Positions 7,327-15,870 are shown, counted from the stretch's first letter. The stretch: DNA of 31,573 nt from Eubacterium sp. CAG:248 (GCA_000436475.1 FR886205.1:1-31573); one strand, 5' to 3'. Program-made: numbers and translations. Notes: generated by a model from the sequence alone, not told the origin.

Positions 7327-9159
7327 CTACTTAACAACATTATTTTCTCTTATATCTGAAACAAGCTGCCGTCTGAATGCACGGCATCCGGTTTCATTCC
7401 AGTATTTCTTCTTTTCTATCTTAATAACCTCAAATGTTGTATTAAGTATATGTGATTTATAACTTGCAGCTGGTTTCTTTCCTGGATAAAACACAGTTAT
7501 AGAATCTCTGTATTCATCCTCATCAAGATCATAATCCTTTGCAAACTGTTCAGCTAATTCTTCTGTAGTTACTCTTTTAATATGTGCATAATATCCAACA
7601 AGATAAGCAAAATAGTCGACATCAAACTTTTCAACCCAGTAATCATCTGATGCCACAAAGACTACAACAGGAAACTCCCTGTTTTCATCTGATATAAGCT
7701 TCTTAAGCACATCATATTCTTTCGCATTCCCAATACTCTTAACTGTCTGTCTTAATCTTTCTATATCGCATATTCCTATATTATCAGCAATCTCACCATA
7801 GAAATTAGGACGGCTGAATAATATGTTTTCGTTATCCCTGTACTTATCTGCTGGTTCGGCATATTCGTTGCTTACATCAAACACAAGGGTATCATTCCTT
7901 TTTTCAATAGAAGCTATTGATATCCACACCCTGTTAGCTATCTTTGTATCAAGATGCGTTGTTACTTCCTTGAAATACAGCCTTTCAGGATCATATGAGA
8001 TTGCAACCTTATATCCTGGCATCTCGTTTTCATATGCTCCTACACTCTCTGGCAGATCATCAAAGACCTCAAGAAATCTTGATTTAACCCATGAATATAT
8101 ATAGTTAACTGCCTTTTTATACGCATCCTCCATGGAAAGGTTGGTAAGATCTATAGCCGAATGTGACTGGAATACTTTATATGTACCAAGCTTCTTAAAA
8201 GGCTCAAACTTTCTTCTCTTACTTACAGTCTCGTTATCCTGGCCTTTTTCATGATCTATTTTCTTAAACGCCTCATTTAATCTTTCATCATCCGGACCAA
8301 TCTGGTTAACTATTCTTACTATATTGTTAACAGTAAGTTCTATTCCCTTTTCTGATGTATCCATCCAGAGCTGTTCTATAGCCCCTGGTCTTTTAAACTT
8401 ATAGAATATCTTTGCAAGCTCTGTATCCTCATCAAACAGTTCTTCTATATATGGATGTAATGGCTCATTTTCAAACTTTAGTCTATAATGGCATCTTAAC
8501 ATATCATTCCACTTTTTATCCTTGTAATGCTGGTGGCCAAGATCCTCCAACAGCCCCACAATCGAATCGTCACATAACTCAAACGTAGCAAGTATACTAT
8601 TCATTTTGCGTGCAAGAGCTTCATTTCCGATTCCAAAAGCTGATCCCTTATATCTCATGTCATGTTCTATCTCATGCCATCCTTCAAACGAATTCGTTCT
8701 TACCTGTACTTCAAATGTATCATCTACATAATCTGACAGATATGGATTAACAATTGTTTTGCTAAGATATGCTGGTAATCTGAATATACCATTAACCTTC
8801 ATAGCCTTAAATTCATACTCATTATTTTCTGTAGTTTCCCACATGCCAGGCGATACGAACAATGTATCCAGCAGCTTTCTGCATATATCAACATCATCAA
8901 CAAAATACAGTATTATTCGAATGCCAACAAGATCCTGCATTTTCTTGTCAGCATTTTCTGTACCAGGTCTGCGGTAATCCTTAAATATAAGCTTGTTGAC
9001 CATAGAATCAACCGTCTTTACCCTATATGCTATTCTGTAATAAAAACCTGCCCTCTTTAACTTTTCTTCTATAATATTTAACAGATCATCCTTAACAACC
9101 TGTGGCACCACTATCTTCTCTACATTTTCTTTAGTAAATAATTCATTAACCTCATTCAT
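7327..9159 (-). CDS. RelA/SpoT-domain protein with large unassigned C-terminal region
   Basis: Residues about 25-175 match the (p)ppGpp synthetase fold: YRVKTVDSMVNKL (46-57, the ATP-side basic helix), MQDLVGIRI (74-82, with the metal Asp), and EVQVRTNSFEGW then EIEHDMRYKG (150-172). The loop that normally reads GYRSxH and stacks the guanine reads GIFRLP (124-129), so that Tyr is not conserved. There is no HD hydrolase, TGS or ACT domain, so it is not a housekeeping Rel. At 610 residues it is far longer than small alarmone synthetases (about 200-260). The C-terminal part, from about 325, contains a hydrophobic strand PVVVFVASDD (497-506), LVGYYAHI (520-527) and ITVFYPG (554-560). From memory this spacing resembles an uncharacterised region in some other bacterial proteins; I could not check it. 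Product could be an alarmone or a pyrophosphorylated tRNA (toxSAS-like). Monocistronic, divergent from the DtxR-type regulator. Confidence 0.75.
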   Translation of the reverse strand: MNEVNELFTKENVEKIVVPQVVKDDLLNIIEEKLKRAGFYYRIAYRVKTVDSMVNKLIFKDYRRPGTENADKKMQDLVGIRIILYFVDDVDICRKLLDTLFVSPGMWETTENNEYEFKAMKVNGIFRLPAYLSKTIVNPYLSDYVDDTFEVQVRTNSFEGWHEIEHDMRYKGSAFGIGNEALARKMNSILATFELCDDSIVGLLEDLGHQHYKDKKWNDMLRCHYRLKFENEPLHPYIEELFDEDTELAKIFYKFKRPGAIEQLWMDTSEKGIELTVNNIVRIVNQIGPDDERLNEAFKKIDHEKGQDNETVSKRRKFEPFKKLGTYKVFQSHSAIDLTNLSMEDAYKKAVNYIYSWVKSRFLEVFDDLPESVGAYENEMPGYKVAISYDPERLYFKEVTTHLDTKIANRVWISIASIEKRNDTLVFDVSNEYAEPADKYRDNENILFSRPNFYGEIADNIGICDIERLRQTVKSIGNAKEYDVLKKLISDENREFPVVVFVASDDYWVEKFDVDYFAYLVGYYAHIKRVTTEELAEQFAKDYDLDEDEYRDSITVFYPGKKPAASYKSHILNTTFEVIKIEKKKYWNETGCRAFRRQLVSDIRENNVVK

Positions 9160-9197
9160 AAGTTATACCATCCAGTTTTTAATATTTACATACTGTT

Positions 9198-9243
9198 GTA
9201 TCTGAATATCAGATACCTGATGAATAATAGCTATAGTATACCA
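9198..9243 (-). promoter_or_regulatory. Extended -10 and perfect inverted repeat ahead of the RelA/SpoT-domain gene
   Basis: On the minus strand TGG-TATACT (9235-9243) is a candidate extended -10 without a clear -35. Just downstream, GTATCTGA (9198-9205) and TCAGATAC (9209-9216) are a perfect 8-bp inverted repeat with a 3-bp centre. It falls at the start of the transcript, about 40 bp before the ATG. It could be a repressor operator or a 5' hairpin. Confidence 0.5.
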
Positions 9244-9269
9244 CATTTTTCCTTTTAGAAACTAATAAT

Positions 9270-9298
9270 TTGCTTAATTTTATATTATATGTTATAAT
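9270..9298 (+). promoter_or_regulatory. Promoter of the DtxR/MntR-type regulator gene
   Basis: TTGCTT (9270-9275) and TATAAT (9293-9298) are separated by 17 bp on the plus strand. It gives a leader of roughly 60 nt ending in the strong ribosome site AGGGGGA. Confidence 0.75.
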
Positions 9299-9367
9299 CT
9301 AGACACTTATTACTATATCGACTTTATGATTTGTTCATATTATGATATATACCAGGGGGAATTAACG

Positions 9368-9757
9368 ATGGTTATTCATGAATCAGCTGAAGATTATCTT
9401 GAAACAATACTTATGCTTAGCAAAAAGCTGCCTGTTGTACGTTCTATAGATATTGCCAATGAAATGGGATATAAAAAATCCAGTGTAAGTATAGCAATGA
9501 AGAATCTAAGGGAAGCAGAGCATATACGTGTAACTAAAGAGGGTTATATATACCTTACGGATTCCGGAAAAGAAATAGCTGAGATGATATATGAAAGACA
9601 CCAGATTCTTTCATCATGGCTCATAAAACTTGGCGTTGATAAAAAAGTGGCAGAAGAAGATGCCTGCCGTATCGAACATGACATAAGTAAAGAATCCTTC
9701 AACGCTATTAAGAAAGCTATATCAGCCCAGCTGAAGGAACTTGAAAATAATAAATAA
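9368..9757 (+). CDS. DtxR/MntR-family metal-dependent regulator
   Basis: A 129-residue regulator of the short, two-domain MntR/IdeR type that binds DNA when loaded with Mn(II) or Fe(II) and usually represses metal uptake genes. Seen: an N-terminal winged helix (ESAEDYLETILML, then SIDIANEMGYKKSSVSIAMKNL) and a dimerisation/metal domain with ERHQIL and the RIEHDIS segment. The acidic and histidine ligands expected for MntR (Glu near residue 11, His in ERH, Glu and His in IEH) are all present; there is no SH3-like third domain. The ATG at 9368 is chosen because AGGGGGA precedes it; the frame is open upstream to 9326 without support. No metal transporter is adjacent, so its targets are elsewhere or include the divergent gene. 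Confidence 0.88.
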   Translation: MVIHESAEDYLETILMLSKKLPVVRSIDIANEMGYKKSSVSIAMKNLREAEHIRVTKEGYIYLTDSGKEIAEMIYERHQILSSWLIKLGVDKKVAEEDACRIEHDISKESFNAIKKAISAQLKELENNK

Positions 9758-9801
9758 CAACTAACAAACAATAACTAATAAATAATAGCTATAACTAATA
9801 A

Positions 9802-9853
9802 CCCCAGTGTGCCGCATAAGAATCATTTCACATTCTGTCACGGCACTCTGGGG
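9802..9853. terminator. Bidirectional terminator between convergent genes
   Basis: CCCCAGTGTGCCG (9802-9814) and CGGCACTCTGGGG (9841-9853) form a 13-bp stem with one mismatch, and AGAAT/ATTCT can extend the pairing in the loop. It lies between the plus-strand metal regulator and the minus-strand DeoR gene, with T-rich tails on both sides. Confidence 0.85.
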
Positions 9854-9869
9854 TTGTTTATACTGTCTT

Positions 9870-10628
9870 CTATCCAATATCTGGATATCGTGTGATTATC
9901 ACTTCATATTCTTTATAAGCCTCTGGCACTCTGCTGTCTGTTATGAACTTTACCTCGTCAAGTCTGGCAAATGTAACTGAGCTTATATTGTCAAACTTAT
10001 CCGAATCTGCAAGTACATATTTACAGCTGCAATGTGCTGCTGCCATTCTTTTTACAGCAGCCTCACTTATATCAGGTGTTGTTATTCCACTCTTTATGCT
10101 TATTCCATTAGCACCAAAAAAGCCTTTATTAAAATTATATTCTTTTAATGCCTCTACAGCACTGCTTCCTACAACTGCTTCAGTTGAGCCTTTAAGCTCA
10201 CCACCTATAAGAATTACCCTAAAGCCTGCTATAGCAAGACTCCTTGCATGTGTAACCGCATTAGTCACATATGTTGCTCTTTTTTCCTTTATATAATCTA
10301 TCATACAGCCTGTAGTGGTTCCTGCATCAATATAAACAAAATCATCTGGCTCAATAAGCGCTGCTGCATACCTTGCTATACTCTTCTTAGTCTCCAGATT
10401 GATCTCCTTTTTCTGTGATACTGTAGGTTCTTTTCCAGAAAATCCGTAGTTAACCGACACTGCACCACCAAACACCTTAACAAGTCTGCCTTCTTCATCC
10501 AGTGTATTAAGGTCTCTTCTTATTGTAGACTCTGATATTCCTAGTTCATCCTTGATTTCATTAACAGTTATGCTGCCTTTTTTTCTAAGTAGCTGCAATA
10601 TAATCTCATGTCTTTTCTCTGTCAGCAT
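9870..10628 (-). CDS. DeoR-family regulator of the fructose operon (FruR-like)
   Basis: A 252-residue DeoR-type sugar-phosphate-responsive regulator, probably the repressor of the operon in which it is the last gene. Seen: the N-terminal helix-turn-helix with the family signature (RHEIILQLLRKKGSITVNEI, ISESTIRRDLNTL) and the C-terminal isomerase-like effector domain with DAGTTT and FFGANGI, which in relatives bind a phosphorylated sugar such as fructose-1-phosphate. The gene begins 71 bp after ptsI, with a TGGAGTG site before the ATG, and ends at the bidirectional terminator. The ligand is inferred from context. The inverted and direct repeats upstream of fruK are its best candidate operators. 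Confidence 0.88.
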   Translation of the reverse strand: MLTEKRHEIILQLLRKKGSITVNEIKDELGISESTIRRDLNTLDEEGRLVKVFGGAVSVNYGFSGKEPTVSQKKEINLETKKSIARYAAALIEPDDFVYIDAGTTTGCMIDYIKEKRATYVTNAVTHARSLAIAGFRVILIGGELKGSTEAVVGSSAVEALKEYNFNKGFFGANGISIKSGITTPDISEAAVKRMAAAHCSCKYVLADSDKFDNISSVTFARLDEVKFITDSRVPEAYKEYEVIITRYPDIG

Positions 10629-10699
10629 ATCTTATCACTCCATTTAGAATATTAATAATATTACTTCATGCTCCTATAAAATGCCATAACCACGATATT

Positions 10700-12334
10700 T
10701 TATGAAAGCTGCGAAACATCTGTATCAAGGATAATCTTTCTTATCGGAAGTATTCTTCCTGGTGATACTGAAAGCTCATCAACACCCATTTTCAAAAACT
10801 CTCTTGTAAGAGATGTATCTGCGCCAAGTTCTCCGCATATTCCTGCCCATATACCAGCTTTATGTGCATTATCCACAACCATCTTTATCATCTTAAGTAC
10901 TGCTGGATGATGTGGGTCAAAGAAACTGTCAAGCTTTGGATTCTGACGGTCAACAGCAAGTGTATACTGTGTAAGATCATTAGTTCCTATACTAAAGAAA
11001 TCTACTTTTTCAGCCAGCTCATCACTTAGCATAACAGCTGCCGGAGTTTCTATCATAATGCCAGTCTGTACATCTCCTATATCAATTCCCTGCTGCTTAA
11101 GTTCATCCCTGACTTCTTTTTCAATCTCTTTTATTCTGTCGATTTCCCACATATTAGCAATCATAGGATACATTATGTTAATGTTACCATATGCACTGGC
11201 TCTGTACAATGCCCTTAGCTGGGTTTTAAATATTTCTGTTCTTGTCAAGCATATCCTTATTGCTCTCATGCCAAGTGCCGGATTATCTTCTTTATCCATA
11301 TTAAAATAATCGCACTGTTTATCAGCACCTATATCAAGCGTTCTTATTATAACTGGTTTTCCAGCCATATTTTCAGCTACTGTTCTATATATGTTAAACT
11401 GTTCTTCTTCTGTTGGAAATGTATCTCTTTCAAGATATATAAACTCACTTCTGAACAATCCTATACCAGCAGCATCATTAGCCTTAACAGTCATAACATC
11501 CTTAACATTTCCTATATTGGCATATAATTTTATTTTTCTTCCATCAATAGTTATATCTTCCCTGCCCTTTAAAAGCTGCAGAAGTTCCTTTTGTTTTAGC
11601 TGTTCATCCTGTTTTTTTCTATAATATCCAAGTTTTTCATTATCCGGATCAACATATAAACATCCACTATTACCATCAACTATTCCCATTTTTCCATCTA
11701 TATCATTGTCAGGAATAACAGGCGTTCCTATAAGTGCTGGTATACCCATAGTTCTTGCAAGAATAGCTGTATGTGAATTAACAGAACCTTTAACACTTAC
11801 AAACGACAGTATTTTGTCCTTATCAAGCTGGACTGTTTCTGATGGTGCAAGGTCCTCAGCCACAATAATAACAGGTTCGTCCGATACCATGGATGAAGCA
11901 TTAAAACCGCTGAGTATATTTATAAGTCTTTCAGATATATCCTTTACATCTGCTGACCTGCCTCTCATATACTCATCTTCCATAGCTGCAAACATAGCTG
12001 CATAATTATCTCCAGTCTGTGCTACTGCATATTCTGCATTAACATGCTGGCTGTCTATTATATTTTCAACTGATTCCTTATAATCATCATCCGTAAGCAT
12101 AATCTGGTGCATCTCGAATATAGCTGCATTAGCTTCTCCTACTTCTTTAACAGCTTTATCGTAAAGCTCCTGAAGCTGCATGGCTGCCTTATCCACAGCA
12201 GCATAATATCTTTTCTTTTCATGCTCTGTATCATCAATATGCACTCTTTTAACCTGCTGCTCCGACTTATTATATACCTTTATCCGTCCTATGGCGATTC
12301 CACCAAAAACGCTTTTGCCCTTATATTCTTTCAT
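10700..12334 (-). CDS. ptsI: PTS enzyme I (phosphoenolpyruvate-protein phosphotransferase)
   Basis: A 544-residue enzyme I that takes phosphate from PEP and passes it to HPr in the cytoplasm. Seen: an N-terminal swivelling domain with the phosphorylated His at residue 188 in GSVNSHTAILART, the PEP-binding barrel with LFRSEF, RTLDIGADK, and MIETPAA, and the C-terminal GICGELGAD carrying the active-site Cys. It is somewhat shorter than the usual 570-575. The ATG at 12334 has a strong AAGGAGG; the frame remains open to 12364 without support. It follows ptsH by about 100 bp in the fru operon, suggesting that the fructose system has its own complete phosphorelay, unless this is the cell's only enzyme I. 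Confidence 0.95.
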   Translation of the reverse strand: MKEYKGKSVFGGIAIGRIKVYNKSEQQVKRVHIDDTEHEKKRYYAAVDKAAMQLQELYDKAVKEVGEANAAIFEMHQIMLTDDDYKESVENIIDSQHVNAEYAVAQTGDNYAAMFAAMEDEYMRGRSADVKDISERLINILSGFNASSMVSDEPVIIVAEDLAPSETVQLDKDKILSFVSVKGSVNSHTAILARTMGIPALIGTPVIPDNDIDGKMGIVDGNSGCLYVDPDNEKLGYYRKKQDEQLKQKELLQLLKGREDITIDGRKIKLYANIGNVKDVMTVKANDAAGIGLFRSEFIYLERDTFPTEEEQFNIYRTVAENMAGKPVIIRTLDIGADKQCDYFNMDKEDNPALGMRAIRICLTRTEIFKTQLRALYRASAYGNINIMYPMIANMWEIDRIKEIEKEVRDELKQQGIDIGDVQTGIMIETPAAVMLSDELAEKVDFFSIGTNDLTQYTLAVDRQNPKLDSFFDPHHPAVLKMIKMVVDNAHKAGIWAGICGELGADTSLTREFLKMGVDELSVSPGRILPIRKIILDTDVSQLS

Positions 12335-12441
12335 AAAAACCTCCTTTCTGCAAGTCTGTATCAAGTATATTCACACTATATACCAGAATATTTTAAACCT
12401 TACTTATCTTTTAACAGTATTCTTATCCACTAATACCATCA

Positions 12442-12699
12442 TCACATATTTTCTTCAAAGAATTCCTTTATCTTCTGTGCTGCTGCCTCTTCGTCTGCAC
12501 CTTCAACACTTATAGTTACTTCCTGTCCATTCTTTACTGCTAATGACATGATAGTAAACACCTTCTTACAATCACCTGTTTTTCCATCCTTTGATATAGT
12601 TATCCTACTCTCAAACTGCTTTGCCGCCTTCACAAGCTCACCTGCTGGTCTCATATGGATTCCCTCAGGGTCTGTTATTGTGTAATTGAATTCTTTCAT
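12442..12699 (-). CDS. ptsH: HPr-like phosphocarrier with Lys in place of Ser46
   Basis: An 85-residue HPr. The enzyme I site is intact (GIHMRPAG, His15). The regulatory region that in Firmicute HPr reads NLKSIMGVMSL reads DCKKVFTIMSL here, so residue 46 is Lys instead of the Ser phosphorylated by HPr kinase/phosphorylase. I checked this on the codons (TGT AAG AAG GTG). The protein should therefore pass phosphate to the fructose EIIA but could not be converted to P-Ser-HPr, the CcpA corepressor. It lies between fruA and ptsI, consistent with a dedicated carrier. The start has a GAAAGAGG site. A second, canonical ptsH elsewhere in the genome is expected. Confidence 0.93.
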   Translation of the reverse strand: MKEFNYTITDPEGIHMRPAGELVKAAKQFESRITISKDGKTGDCKKVFTIMSLAVKNGQEVTISVEGADEEAAAQKIKEFFEENM

Positions 12700-12738
12700 A
12701 CTTAGCCTCTTTCCGCTTACGCTTTTATATTTTTATTT

Positions 12739-14664
12739 TTAATCTTCTACTTTCTTTTTGAGTACTCCTAAAAGGAATGTCGAAACAATAGTTCCTACAG
12801 CTAATGCAAGCAGATAATATAATGGATTACCAACAACCGGGAATACGAATATTCCACCATGTGGTGCCATAAGTGTACACTTAAATACCATGCTTATTGC
12901 TCCTGCTACTCCAGAACCCGCGATACATGCTGGTATAACATGCAGAGGATCTGCTGCCGCATAAGGAATAGCACCCTCTGTTATAAATGCAAGTCCCATA
13001 ATAAAGTTAGTAGGTCCTGCCTGCTTTTCTTCCTTTGTGAACTTATTCTTAAAAAGGAGCGTTGCAAGTGCTATCGCACAAGGTGGAACCATACCACCTA
13101 TCATAACTGCTGCCATGATATCGTAGTTACCAGAAGCTATTGCTGCTGTACCAAACACATACGCTGCCTTGTTGAATGGACCACCCATGTCTATAGCCAT
13201 CATCGCAGCCAGTATAAAACCAAGTATAACTCTGCTTGAGCTTCCCATGCTTACAAGAAATGAATTAAGTCCTGTATTGATAGCTCCCATAACAGGTTCT
13301 ATAACAAATGCCATGCCAAGTCCGATAACCAGAATACCTACAACTGGATATATAAGAACTGGCGCTATCTTTTCAAGTGCTTCTGGAAGCTTGTCACACA
13401 GCTTTCTTAATCCAACGATGACATAACCTGCTACAAAACCTGCGACAAGTGCACCAAGAAAACCTGACTTACCATTAGCTGCTATATAACCACCAACAAA
13501 ACCAAGTGCAAGTGCCGGTCTGTCACCTATCGCCATAGCTATGAATCCTGCAAGCACTGGTAACATAAAGCCAAAGGCTGCTCCACCTATAGTCTTAAAC
13601 ATAGCAGCAGCTGGTGTAATTGTGCCGAAATTAGCTCTTTCCGCCTCAGACAGGCTGTTCATATCAACATTAAGTCCATCTATAAGAAATGCTATCGCTA
13701 TAAGGATACCACCACCAACTACGAATGGAAGCATATGTGAAACACCATTCATAAGCTGCATATATATCTGATGTCCTATACCACCTGACTTTCCCTTTTT
13801 AACCGAAGCTGTTGGTCCATCGCTTCCATCCTTACTCGCTCCCTGAACCTCATATAATGGTGCATCACCCTTCATGGCTATCTTTATAAGCTCTTCTGCC
13901 TTATTGATACCATCCGATACCTGACATTCTATCACTCTTTTACCTTCAAACCTTGTCATAGGCACCTTTGCATCAGCTGCTACTATAATGCAGTCTGCTG
14001 CTTCTATATCCTCCTCTGTCAGGACATTCTTTGCACCACCAGAGCCTCTTGTTTCAATCTTTACTGTACAGCCAAGCTTCTTAGCTGCCTTTTCAAGTCC
14101 CTCAGCTGCCATATACGTATGTGCTATTCCTGTAGGACACGAAGTAACAGCAAGTATCTTAGCCGGCTTACTGGCAGTTTCTTCAAGCCTTTCGTTTATG
14201 CTGGCACTTTCTTCATCTGCTTCATCAATAACTTTAAGAAATTCCTGTGGTGTTCTGGCTGCCTTGAGTGCATTTGTGAAATCTTCATCCATAAGAAGCA
14301 CAGATAACTTACTTAAAACATCTAGATGTACGTTATCTTTAGTGTTTGGTGCTGCTATAAGAAAAAGAACATCCACTGGTTCACCATCAAGTGAATCAAA
14401 ATCAACTCCATCTTTTATAATCATAGCCGCAAGTCCTGGCTTTGTTACAGCATCACACTTTCCATGTGGGATTGCTATACCATCACCTACTCCTGTAGTA
14501 CTTTCCTCTTCCCTTGCCATAACCTGCTTAGTATAAGCTTCTATATCTCTTATGTTTCCGCTCTTTGCCATAAGGGCTGCTGCCTGCTTTATAGTATCAT
14601 TCTTATCTCTAGGCGCTGCATTAAGATCAATACTTTCAGGCTTTAAAAGTTCTGTAATCCTCAT
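12739..14664 (-). CDS. fruA: PTS fructose transporter, EIIABC
   Basis: A 641-residue single-chain fructose permease that imports fructose as fructose-1-phosphate. Domain order is A-B-C. EIIA (about 1-150) has the phosphorylated His67 in GIAIPHGK. EIIB-fru (about 168-265) has Cys176 in AVTSCPTGIAHT. EIIC (about 300-640) has many membrane helices and the family motifs GGPFNKAAY and FITEGAIPYAAADP. The A and B domains are joined by an acidic linker. The ATG at 14664 follows GGAGGA; the open frame to 14703 is not used. It is located 102 bp after fruK and just before the HPr gene. Mannose-type or 2-O-mannosylglycerate substrates are possible in this family, but fruK next to it argues for fructose. 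Confidence 0.95.
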   Translation of the reverse strand: MRITELLKPESIDLNAAPRDKNDTIKQAAALMAKSGNIRDIEAYTKQVMAREEESTTGVGDGIAIPHGKCDAVTKPGLAAMIIKDGVDFDSLDGEPVDVLFLIAAPNTKDNVHLDVLSKLSVLLMDEDFTNALKAARTPQEFLKVIDEADEESASINERLEETASKPAKILAVTSCPTGIAHTYMAAEGLEKAAKKLGCTVKIETRGSGGAKNVLTEEDIEAADCIIVAADAKVPMTRFEGKRVIECQVSDGINKAEELIKIAMKGDAPLYEVQGASKDGSDGPTASVKKGKSGGIGHQIYMQLMNGVSHMLPFVVGGGILIAIAFLIDGLNVDMNSLSEAERANFGTITPAAAMFKTIGGAAFGFMLPVLAGFIAMAIGDRPALALGFVGGYIAANGKSGFLGALVAGFVAGYVIVGLRKLCDKLPEALEKIAPVLIYPVVGILVIGLGMAFVIEPVMGAINTGLNSFLVSMGSSSRVILGFILAAMMAIDMGGPFNKAAYVFGTAAIASGNYDIMAAVMIGGMVPPCAIALATLLFKNKFTKEEKQAGPTNFIMGLAFITEGAIPYAAADPLHVIPACIAGSGVAGAISMVFKCTLMAPHGGIFVFPVVGNPLYYLLALAVGTIVSTFLLGVLKKKVED

Positions 14665-14766
14665 ATATTTATTCCTCCAATCATCTGATTTTAATCTATA
14701 CATTCATATTGCTGCATTGTTATGTGATTTACATAATCACTATCTAGTACATCGTTTCGTAAATAA

Positions 14767-15687
14767 CTATACCACCTGTACAACTTCAATTCTGCTTACC
14801 AGACTATCTACCTCATGCATAGTTGCAAGATTATCTGAAAATGCACTTGCACTTCCAGCTGCTATTCCCATCTTAAATGCATCCTCATAATTATGTTCTT
14901 TAAGCCATCCTGTTATGAATCCTGCCACCATGGAATCCCCCGCACCAACAGAATTCTTAAGAGTACCTTTAGGAGCCTCTGCCATATACACTTTATTATC
15001 ATCTGCTACAAGCACTGCTCCTTTACCACCCATAGATATAAGAACATTGACAGCTCCCATTTCCTTTAATCTTAATGCATATGGTATAACTTCCTCTCTT
15101 GTACTAAGAGTCACACCAAATATATCGCCCAGCTCATCCTGATTAGGCTTTATAAGAAATGGCTTATACTTAAGAACATTCATAAGAAGACTGCTTGTTG
15201 CATCAACAACAATCATAACCTTCCTACCATCAAGCATCCTCATAATATTCATATAAATATCATCCGGAATACATGATGGAATACTTCCTGCAAGCACTAA
15301 AACATCCCCTGCTTTAAGACGTGCAAGCCTGCTCATAAGACTCTCTATATTTTCCTTTGAAATATCTGGTCCTGCACCATTAATCTCTGTTCCATCTATA
15401 GTTTTTAACTTAAGATTAATCCTTGATATTCCACTATCTGCCTTTATAAAGTCAGCATTAACGCCAGCTCTGTCAAGTCTTTTACTTATCTCATCACCTG
15501 TGAATCCGGCAATAAACCCATAAGCAGTATTCTCTAAGCCAAGATTCTTAAGTACTATAGAAACATTGATTCCCTTGCCGCCTGCTAACATCTGTTCACT
15601 GCTCGTTCTGTTAGTCATGCCAAGTTTGAAATCATCAACTGAAACTATATAATCTAACGATGGATTAAAAGTAACTGTATATATCAC
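14767..15687 (-). CDS. fruK: 1-phosphofructokinase
   Basis: A 306-residue PfkB-type kinase that converts the fructose-1-phosphate made by FruA to fructose-1,6-bisphosphate. Seen: the N-terminal FNPSLDY that is typical of FruK/LacC, AGGKGINVS near residue 35, the glycine-rich KPNQDEL segment, and the catalytic anion hole with the base Asp in VGAGDSMVAGF. The start is a GTG at 15687: it lies 7 nt after AAGGAGG and gives the normal N-terminus. The upstream ATGs (to 15768) would add 27 atypical residues and place the ribosome site inside the gene. It is the first gene of the fru operon. Confidence 0.94.
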   Translation of the reverse strand: MIYTVTFNPSLDYIVSVDDFKLGMTNRTSSEQMLAGGKGINVSIVLKNLGLENTAYGFIAGFTGDEISKRLDRAGVNADFIKADSGISRINLKLKTIDGTEINGAGPDISKENIESLMSRLARLKAGDVLVLAGSIPSCIPDDIYMNIMRMLDGRKVMIVVDATSSLLMNVLKYKPFLIKPNQDELGDIFGVTLSTREEVIPYALRLKEMGAVNVLISMGGKGAVLVADDNKVYMAEAPKGTLKNSVGAGDSMVAGFITGWLKEHNYEDAFKMGIAAGSASAFSDNLATMHEVDSLVSRIEVVQVV

Positions 15688-15717
15688 CTTTATACCTCCT
15701 TCCTGTTCACGTACCTT

Positions 15718-15780
15718 TAAGTTATTATTATAATAACTCCATATTCGTTCATATTCAATCACCATCATTCACAAACATTC
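15718..15780 (-). promoter_or_regulatory. Repeats in the fru operon leader
   Basis: ATATTC occurs at 15741-15746 and 15751-15756, and CATTC at 15766-15770 and 15776-15780, each pair exactly 10 bp apart, so they face the same side of the helix. Next to them, at about 15718-15738, lies a near-perfect dyad AGTTATTATAATAATAACT (minus strand). These are candidate FruR/DeoR binding sites in the untranslated leader; no binding can be shown from sequence. Confidence 0.35.
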
Positions 15781-15831
15781 ATTATCTTTTTTATGCACAT
15801 TGTATATTTTTTTATATTTTTTCATAGTTTT

Positions 15832-15870
15832 TATGGGTAATTATACCCATACATGATATTTTGTATACAA
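15832..15870 (-). promoter_or_regulatory. fru operon promoter embedded in a perfect palindrome
   Basis: TATGGGTA (15832-15839) and TACCCATA (15844-15851) are a perfect inverted repeat with a 4-bp centre, and the minus-strand TATAAT (15840-15845) lies inside it. A TTGTAT -35 (15865-15870) is 19 bp upstream and forms half of the palindrome TTGTATACAA. A repressor bound to the dyad would block the -10. The leader to the GTG of fruK is about 150 nt. The 15871-15999 stretch upstream shows nothing else but poly-A/T tracts. Confidence 0.6.

Noticed and set aside
12107..12433. Plus-strand open frames opposite the ptsI start
   Set aside because: Shadows of ptsI and its leader, without ribosome sites or recognisable motifs.
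13988..14536. Long open frame (182 codons) on the plus strand
   Set aside because: It is antisense to fruA, has no ribosome site and gives a low-complexity Ser-rich translation; the fruA reading has all EIIA/EIIB motifs.
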